A DNA stretch of 64,000 bases from Odontesthes bonariensis (taxonomy: Eukaryota; Chordata; Actinopteri; Atheriniformes; Atherinopsidae), in assembly GCF_027942865.1 (NCBI RefSeq), contig NC_134510.1:29344163-29408162 (forward strand), read 5' to 3'. This document shows, piece by piece, positions 56,331 to 64,000 of this stretch; the stretch's first letter is position 1; each line of letters opens with the position of its first letter. A program made the translations under genes and the position numbers. The notes under the pieces are model-generated. The model worked only from the letters and a program-made list of their open reading frames with translations. It had not been told where the DNA came from and did not search any database.

Positions 56331-59300
56331 ACAAAATAATTTAAATGAATTTAAAAACGAGCATGATTCTATACATGATTTATTTGATAGATAAATATTT
56401 AGCTTTATATATGTCTCATTTAATGGCATTTTACTTTCTTTGTTTAGCCATTTATATACATTTGTTGTTGGGTTTTTTTTTTTTTTTTTTTAGAATTTTT
56501 TTTTTTTTTAGAATTTTGCAGGTTTCAGTCCTCTGTCGTCCACAAGGTGGAGCAATTTCCTTTAAAGAAAAAAAAAAAAAGCCGTGCATGTAACGCAGAC
56601 TCCAAAGATATAATACTGAATGCTTTTCTTTATGGGTTCCCACACATCTCTGTACCTAATGTAGACAATGCAGTCTACTAAATTGGGTAAGCTGTACTTC
56701 AGGACCAACTGTGTGGATGTGTTTACATCGTGGGCATGAACAGAATAATGACTCTTTGTGTGTCCATGCTGCCTCACTTATATGGTGAGTCAAGTTAAGG
56801 GCCAGACCGAGGCGGACGAGCTCAAACAGGAAACCTCCTGCCGACAACATTGCAGTCCTCTGTGGGCTTCTCTGCTGATTTCCCCCACCTCACCTCAGGT
56901 CTATGAATGGAAGCCCGTCCTCCTGCTCCAGTGAATAATTCAATTAGAAATCATGATTTGCAGGCCAGAAGATCCGTGCAAGGAAACCCCATCATGAACA
57001 GAGTTGACAGGTTCAATATGAGGATGGAAGCTAGCGCATGAAATGTTGCAGCAATGGCTTTTTTGGCTCTTTTACAGTACGGTGATTATACATTCAGGCA
57101 AAACTAAGACATTGCTATGCTTCTGTGGCTTGATTTGCTCACCCATTTCCCAACATGTGAAGGGGAGTTCAGGGGTCAAAGTTCCACAGATGCTTTGTCC
57201 CCATAAATTATAACCAGCTGGCCTTGAGGAGGTCCTTCCCGGCTTCATGTGTGTCTCAAACAAACAAGTGTTCATTGAAGACTGCGTAAGACATCTGCAA
57301 TGTTCTTGCTTAATTACCTTGGAGAGCATTATGTATTTAGTTTCACTTGAAAAGAGCAGAATTTATGCAGCTGGATGTGGATAGCAAGGGATGAACGGGG
57401 ATCCACATATCCAGATGTGTGGATGTAGCAATATTGTCATTGCTTTGTGTTTTACTGGTAGCTGCTTATTTAATTCTTAAAAGTGTATTAGAAATAACAG
57501 AGTCGAGTGAGCAGCTGCATCAGCATCGCAGAGGTGGTTAATGGCTGCTGAAGAGTGTGAATGTGTCTCCAGCTGTGTCAGGCATGAGGCTTTATGGCGT
57601 CTCCTGGCAAGACACTTAAACCGTTCACACAAAACCAAATTTATGCTGTATTTGAGGTATCAAAAACTGCAACGACCACATGGGAGAGGCCAAATAAAAT
57701 ACAATAATCTTCACCAAAAGGGTCGAACATAAGATAGTTGAGGGTAATGTGGTTGGTGGAGGCTTGACTTTTTGGACATTTGCATCTACAACCTAATAAT
57801 GATCTTCCCTGGCTCAGTATTTACTTTGATACTATTCTTACAATCTCAGAAAGATCCTGTTTGAATCAGTATTTACTGCATTGACTAAATCTGAATGTAG
57901 GATGAGATTTAAAACTACAATGACAGAAAATGCAAAGCTTGAAGAGCTGATTTTACGACGGTGAGGTCCCTCCTCTGAGGTGCATGAACGTTAATGCAAA
58001 ATAATCATCAGTGTTTTAAGTTAAAGTTTTGGCCCCACGTCCCCACCTCCCTGTACCAGTGGGAGAAAAGCTCAGTTCTGTAAAAGCAATGTCCTGTGTC
58101 CCATATGATGAGGAAAAGTACTGAGCAAGCGTTTCCATTTATTTCTAGTCAATACCTCAAAGACTCTTTAGGAGTAGAGATGATGAGATTAGCAGCATTA
58201 CAGTTGCATAGAAGACATTCTGAACTAAGTTCATTTTTGTTGGCAAGCTATCATGGCCACAAAACGGGCCCCAAAACAGAATGTGCATACAGCCCCCACA
58301 TGAGGAAAGAGGGGGAACATCTGCAAAAGGTTTCTAATAAATGATTTTTCCTTTTTTCTTCAGTCTTGTTCGGTCCTAAAACAGACGATAAAACGGGAGA
58401 TCAGAAAATGTATTTACTGTACCGTTAACCACAGTGAACAATGACCACGAAAACATGTGACAGTCTGAATATCAAGATATTGTTCTGTTCTTGTTTGCAC
58501 TTATTTTACATTTAGATACTTTGAAATTGATGCTCTGATTGTACTATACTAATGAAGGTCTATGCCAGTGATATACATTTAAGAGAATAAAACAAATGAA
58601 AGAACATCACTGTCATATTCTCCACATGTTAAAGAAAACAACGTCACTTAGTCTCTTACATGTGGCTGTGAAACTGGTGCCAGCACGAGGAGACTTTGTT
58701 GTGGGGACATACACATGGCACAGCGAAGCGATCAAAGAACTAAGCTGACCAAATCTAATACAGATCAAAGCTGTTCTCCTGCGGTAGACGGACTTCTTCT
58801 CTCAAGATATTGCATTTAGATATTAAAAATAGAAAGAAAAAAAAATATTAGAACTGTGTAAAACCTGGGAGAAGACCTCACGAAGTTTGACTTTATTAAA
58901 GCAGCATTTCAATACTTTGGGAAATGTGTCCTTTGTTCTGAGAATTACACGCGACAAACATGGAAAGTCCATTATGCAAGTTGGAAAGTCGCAGCTCGGA
59001 AACATGAGCATCTTCTCACTCCAAGAGCCGGCCAAAGCGTACCCCTCTTTTTCAGTGGAGAAAAAGAAAAAGAAGAAAATTAGATACAATTTTTGTTTCA
59101 GTCGTTAGGAATAACAAATCCTTCTGGTTTTCTGATTTGAAAACTGAAACGCAGTCGACTCAAATGTGACGTTAAATTCCGGCAAAGAGTTGCAACTTCC
59201 GAAGAAAAAAAAAAAACAAACGTGTAAATTCAGAATGTGCTGCCAAACAAAAACAACACAATCACAGTGCTGCTCTTTAACACGCAAATACAACGTATAC

Positions 59301-62300
59301 AGTTTAAAATTCATTGTCTAACACAAGCAACACCAACGCTGTGGCTATCTGGGTCCCATTAACCGTTTTTCTTTGCACACTTGGACTTCCTACAATGCTC
59401 AAAGTTGCAGTCCAATTATGATGTGTGTGAAAATGTTGACAGCCTATTGAGAACCATAATGGTTATCTGCTGCCTGAGGTTCTTTTGGCCTTCTGTGAAC
59501 TGGCAGGTTTATCAGGAATGATGCAGCAAACTGACAAACCTCTCAGAATCAACACATCGGGCGCGGATCTCGCTGTTACTGCAGTTTCCCTGGCTCCAGG
59601 GAAAAACTCCAAAACCGACACCCTCAGATCCTCTCTATGAGGCACATAGCAGATAAAGATCTTGTATGCTTAAGCATAATTTCTGAACAGTCACTCACAG
59701 CAATCATAAACTTTCTTCTTAATCAAAAATATTTCAGACAACAGAAGAGGAAGAGCAGAGAAAGAGCCAAAAAGAGAAAGGCCCAGTAGAAATGTTGGCT
59801 TCAGGACTGTCATGTCCTGTTCTACAGTACGTTTCCGTTAATATGTGTGGGAGCTTTTACGACACTTTTGATATGTTTATGAATTTATTACATCACTGAT
59901 ACCCCAATATGGGGTTAGCACAAAAAAATTAGTAGTCAGAACTAAAGCTAAACTAACAAAATGCTGGTTCCTGGTACATATTTACTTCACAGGAGGCTAA
60001 ATGAACAATGCCTGTAAAGAAAAAATGCATGTAAGCAGTTTGAATAAATGATTTAACTTAATCTTATCAGATCCTGTTACATTATCCAAGCAGCAAAGTT
60101 TCTACTTTTGGCATTAACGCTCCCCAATTTAGACATAACGTGCGTTCTCAACCTTACCAGTTGGATTTCATTACCAAAGCTTTATGATGACCCAGAGCTA
60201 ACCCTCCTTTAGTCATAATCATATGAAATTCATCGGCGCGCATGTGGCCAGAAGATTGTTTACATCTGCTCTCTTTCTCTCTGTGACCTTGTCCTGCTCT
60301 GTAAAAGAAAAAAAGAAAAACTTCTGCTTCTTGTCTTCTTAAGGATGACATCTTGGGACATTCATAGGTTTTTTCATTACTCCTTAGTGTGCTTGTATTT
60401 AACGAGATGCAGAAGGGCCCAACCGGTCTCTGCATATTTTGCCTACACATGGCTTTATTCAACAATGAGAAATAGCTTCTTACACAGCTCAACAGGATGA
60501 TGCTTAGAAGACCCAGGCCAGCTTACGGTCGACGAATTTGATTACTTTCATGTCACACTTTGTCCTTTCAGTCATTTCAAAACCAAATCCTCAAACTGAC
60601 TGCTTCATATTTCTGAATGCCCCCCTGTTCTTCCTCTCTTCAACCCATCCGTCAGGAGATGAGTGAGAAATCCAACATGGCGCAAGAGAGAGTGTGTCAT
60701 TTTCAAACTGTTGGCTAACTCTGAACATCTGGTCCTATGGGGAGGAGGGCGAACCTGTCAATGGGAATCCTTGTCCCCCCCCCCCCCGCCAACACCATGA
60801 GAACGGCCGCTTCGAGGTGAACAAGGAGACGTGTGTGTTATGAATGCGAGGGTGTGTGTGGGCCGACTGTTTCCACTGGGATGATCTCTAACAGGCATTT
60901 AGACTCATGAGTGCTGTGTGTTTGTGGAAGGAGCTACTGTAATTTGAATGGATCGTTTTCTTCTATCTTGCCTCAAAACAACCTTCTAAATGTGTGTTTT
61001 ATGGGGGCTGTTGGCTCGACAGTCAACAATTTATCGTAACACAAATGTTTGGTTTACCTTCAGCGAAAGACCAATGGGGCAACTGGATGAAAATGGATGT
61101 TTCATCCTAAGTCTGTGGTGTGCCAAGCAGAATAATGCCACAATAGAAATACACTAAATGATTAATCAGCAGTTTCATTAATTAACCGATTCATCTGTTT
61201 TGCTCAGTTTACAAGATTACATTCAAAGTGCAAGTAAACAAAATGAGAATGATAAACTGTCTGCTTGTGGCGGTAACAAACATGCTCCTTTTTTTTCCCC
61301 CTAAACTTTTCCCCTCGTTGTTTATGTCACCAGATGGAACTCGTTTGCCAATTAATTCAGTGCCTTACTGCTGTGTGTGAACTGGTGAAGAGGAGCATGT
61401 CCTGAAGGGTCTGTGTGCTTAAATATTTCCATACGAGTTTGTCTGTGTAGATCTTTTTAGTTGCCAAGAGGAGAATCAGTTTAATAGCATTTTTATCTCA
61501 TGACTACTTAAGATAAATTCACATACTTTCATGAGAACTTACAACAGTTTACATTTGTGTGTCATTAGCACAAATCAGGAGAAAGATTTGCTGAAATATA
61601 AACTGTGTGCCTCACATCTACATGCCTTCCTCTTGGTCATTTTCAGAAGGAGAAGCTGTTTCTCTTCAAGCCCCTCTCCATAAAAATTAAAGTTTTTAAC
61701 ATCGTTAACGTGGCCATAAAATATTTCCTAGGTGTTACAAATATCATGAGCAACATTAGACATAGATGCAATGTCTGGGGATTTCTTCTTTATTTCTGCC
61801 GAGCATCACACAGTTTCAGAATGAAAGACGAGGTTAGACAGCCTGTATGTTTTGCGTCGAAGACTGGAGGAAGCAATGCTAAACTTTTTGATGGAATGTG
61901 GCTGTACAGCGATTTTTATTTAAATTTTTTCCATAGGCTGTGAAGAACCGATTAAATGAGAAGCTGCTGTAAGCTATGAGGCTGCGAGCGACTGCTCAAC
62001 CTTGCTGAGCTAGCTGGAGCCAGAATTAATTTTTTGGGGATTGATAACTGCAGGAGTGGGGCTTTAAATTCTACTTCTGTACCTATGAAGCCACAGCTGC
62101 CCCAACTATTGCTTGCAAAAAGGTTGTTTTGTGGGATATGTACTTTCGGTTTTGATATATTTTTGTGAACTCGAGTTTTCTTAGATATTGCTGTGTTTTT
62201 ATTTTTGTTGTCTTGCTCCTCAGAGTTACAGCAGACATGGGAGTCTTCAATGTGATAAGGTTATTTACGCTGAAGTGTATTTAAAAACTTAATGGAGCAG

Positions 62301-64000
62301 CAAAAATGTGCATTCTATGTAGAGATGCAACCGTGTAAAAGCTCTGTTTTGAAAACTGGTCCAACTCCGTGTGAATGTTCATGCCAAGGAAAGTTTCTAG
62401 GTTTTCCACCACTGAATAAATTACATTTTCAGTCAAAATGACCCCCCAAAAGTGATATAGGAGTCCACACTTTAAGAGAGATCTGTGACCTGTTTGAATA
62501 CCTCTACGCTAGGTTTAACTTTCAGTATTTGCTTCATTTGTTTTGTCTAAGTTGTTGCAGCTCAAGTCCGACAGCCAATAGTTTCTTAAAGTTCTATTAA
62601 TATATATGTTACCCATTTAAATTAATGGAAATAACACAGCTCAGCTGAAATGGAGTGAGTTAAGAATATGTTTGGTTTCACACAAATTCCAAACATTGAT
62701 ATATGGCAGACTCAGACACTGTGCTCCTGCTCTTTCCTTCCAAATGTTAAAAAATAAAAAAGAAGGGGGGGGGCTCAACAGAATCTGAATGTGCACAAAC
62801 CACAAATCGATCCCACACTGACCAGTTGTGGATAGAGGGAGTGTTAGCTTGGGAAAAGAGCTGCTGTCCATTGACAGTGATTACGACTTTTACAGCTGTC
62901 CCCACTCAGCACAGAACAACCTGCAGGAGTTGTGCTAATATTTGATTCTGTCAGGAAAACTCTGCGGTCTGTCTGCACATCTCTGTCCCTAATGGTGTTT
63001 AGGTTCATAACACATTCCCTCTCAAAGCCAGAGAAGTCATTAAATCAGATATTGGACTTTGCCGCATGTGTTCCTGCAAAAGTCAGAGTGATGTTTCCAT
63101 TTAGACAGACATGAAGACTATACAGGGAAAATGAAGGTCCAGCGTTCCTCGAGAGGCAAGTTCCTCTGCAAACAACAAAGGCTGTCCAGCAAAAACAGCT
63201 GACGGATCTCTTCTTAAGGATCCTCAACATTCCCAGCACATACTGACACAAGCAGCTGTTGACCAAAGCACAGATGAGGCTCCATTCTTCTTTAAGAGTG
63301 TGTCTGCTTTTGCTTTAGGGCTTGTAATTTGACTTTTATCCAATACTTTTAGCAGACTTAAAAGATGTATAACAGCTGAAGTCTGCTGATCATGTCCATC
63401 GTAAAAAATATAGACATTTATAAGACATTAACTTTTGGCATCAGTGGTGTGGGTGTTAAACAACTGATTCATTTGGAGAAATCAAGTGATTTATCTTGAC
63501 TTATGAGGCATGTGTTGAGGAAAATAAAGCCCACCAGAACTGTGTCAAGAAACCACAAGGCCTCGTGTTCATGTGTATTCCAGTAAAGATACCAGTTTCA
63601 CCAAAATGTAAAACAAATTCTGCCTTTCACATCCTCCCCCTCTTCTTCTCAAGCGCTTCCGACTCCTTCATCTTGCATCTGCTGGTGGCAAACGCCTCCT
63701 GAGTTCCCTCGCCCGTTCAAAAGTGATTTGTAGTGTGGGTGGTAGATATTTGCCTCTTTCTTTTTGTGCATGCTGTAAATATTTTCCCCAATCAAAGAGT
63801 CAGACTTCAGAGCGTGGTCTAATCTCTGGAAGTCCTTACATCAAAGTACAGGATGAAGGAGATGAGTTAAGACTGGGAGAGTGCATGTCTCTTCCACTTA
63901 GCTTTGCATAAAATGTGTCTGAAGGTTCACGACATCTTGAAGCAGGTCAAGACCTTTCAAAGATGAAACAACAGTTGTTAATATAACTGTAAAGATAAGT
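56331..64000. other. Gene-poor right end of the window
   Basis: No exon with recognisable protein content on either strand. It holds T-runs at 56472-56513, a poly-C run near 60776-60787 and a poly-G run near 62765-62773. Some of it could be a 3' UTR or intron of a gene beyond the window, but nothing here shows which. Confidence 0.45.

Noticed and set aside
59463-59645. 60-codon antisense frame in the gene-poor right end
   Set aside because: Too short, no recognisable family, and no adjoining exon or splice signals that I could trust.
1-64000. CRISPR arrays, operons, tRNA or rRNA genes
   Set aside because: None seen. The spliced gene structure is that of a vertebrate nuclear genome, so bacterial-type features are not expected.

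Overview
This 64 kb window is vertebrate genomic DNA, most likely from a teleost fish. The genes are split into many short exons with GT/AG junctions. The gene order csf3r - mrps15 - oscp1 - stk40 matches the block on human chromosome 1p34.3. The repeats (CAGTGTTG-ended hAT-type elements, a piggyBac derivative, GATTCT-tailed and TAGA-tailed LINE-like 3' ends) are the kind found in fish. The species cannot be named from the sequence. All recognised genes lie on the + strand.

Layout. 3-656: 3' end of an unidentified, basic-tailed gene cut by the window edge. 657-8800: gene-free DNA with one CA microsatellite. 8812-14658: csf3r, the G-CSF receptor, 15 coding exons whose phases add up to an 834-residue protein. 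16073-25534: mrps15, the mitochondrial small-subunit protein uS15m, 8 coding exons, 260 residues; its 7.7 kb first intron is the richest accessory region of the window. 27701-28335: a small PLAC8/cornifelin-family gene, 3 exons, 117 residues. 31464-36405: oscp1, 10 exons, 380 residues, with an RFX-type X-box just upstream. 42971-52767: stk40, 10 coding exons, 436 residues, a pseudokinase, with a noncoding first exon near 39.5-39.7 kb and a 3.3 kb 3' UTR. 56.1-64 kb: no gene recognised.

The most structured non-genic region is mrps15 intron 1 (16215-23889). A palindromic fold-back element (about 17.41-20.50 kb) was hit twice by the same hAT-type element in opposite orientations, each insertion with its own 8-bp target duplication. 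One hAT copy was then hit by a 650-bp Harbinger-like element with a TTA duplication. The result is a long inverted repeat inside a transcribed intron. A separate 1.0 kb piggyBac derivative with TTAA ends, keeping the first ~150 codons of its transposase, lies at 22.1-23.1 kb.

The genes are linked by conserved position, not by a shared pathway: cytokine signalling in myeloid cells (csf3r), mitochondrial translation (mrps15), a cysteine-rich PLAC8-family protein, a cilium- or transport-associated protein (oscp1) and a pseudokinase adaptor (stk40). No CRISPR array, tRNA, rRNA or clearly new multi-gene system was seen. Exon coordinates come from hand reading of splice sites with phase checking, so most should be exact, but no alignment was run.
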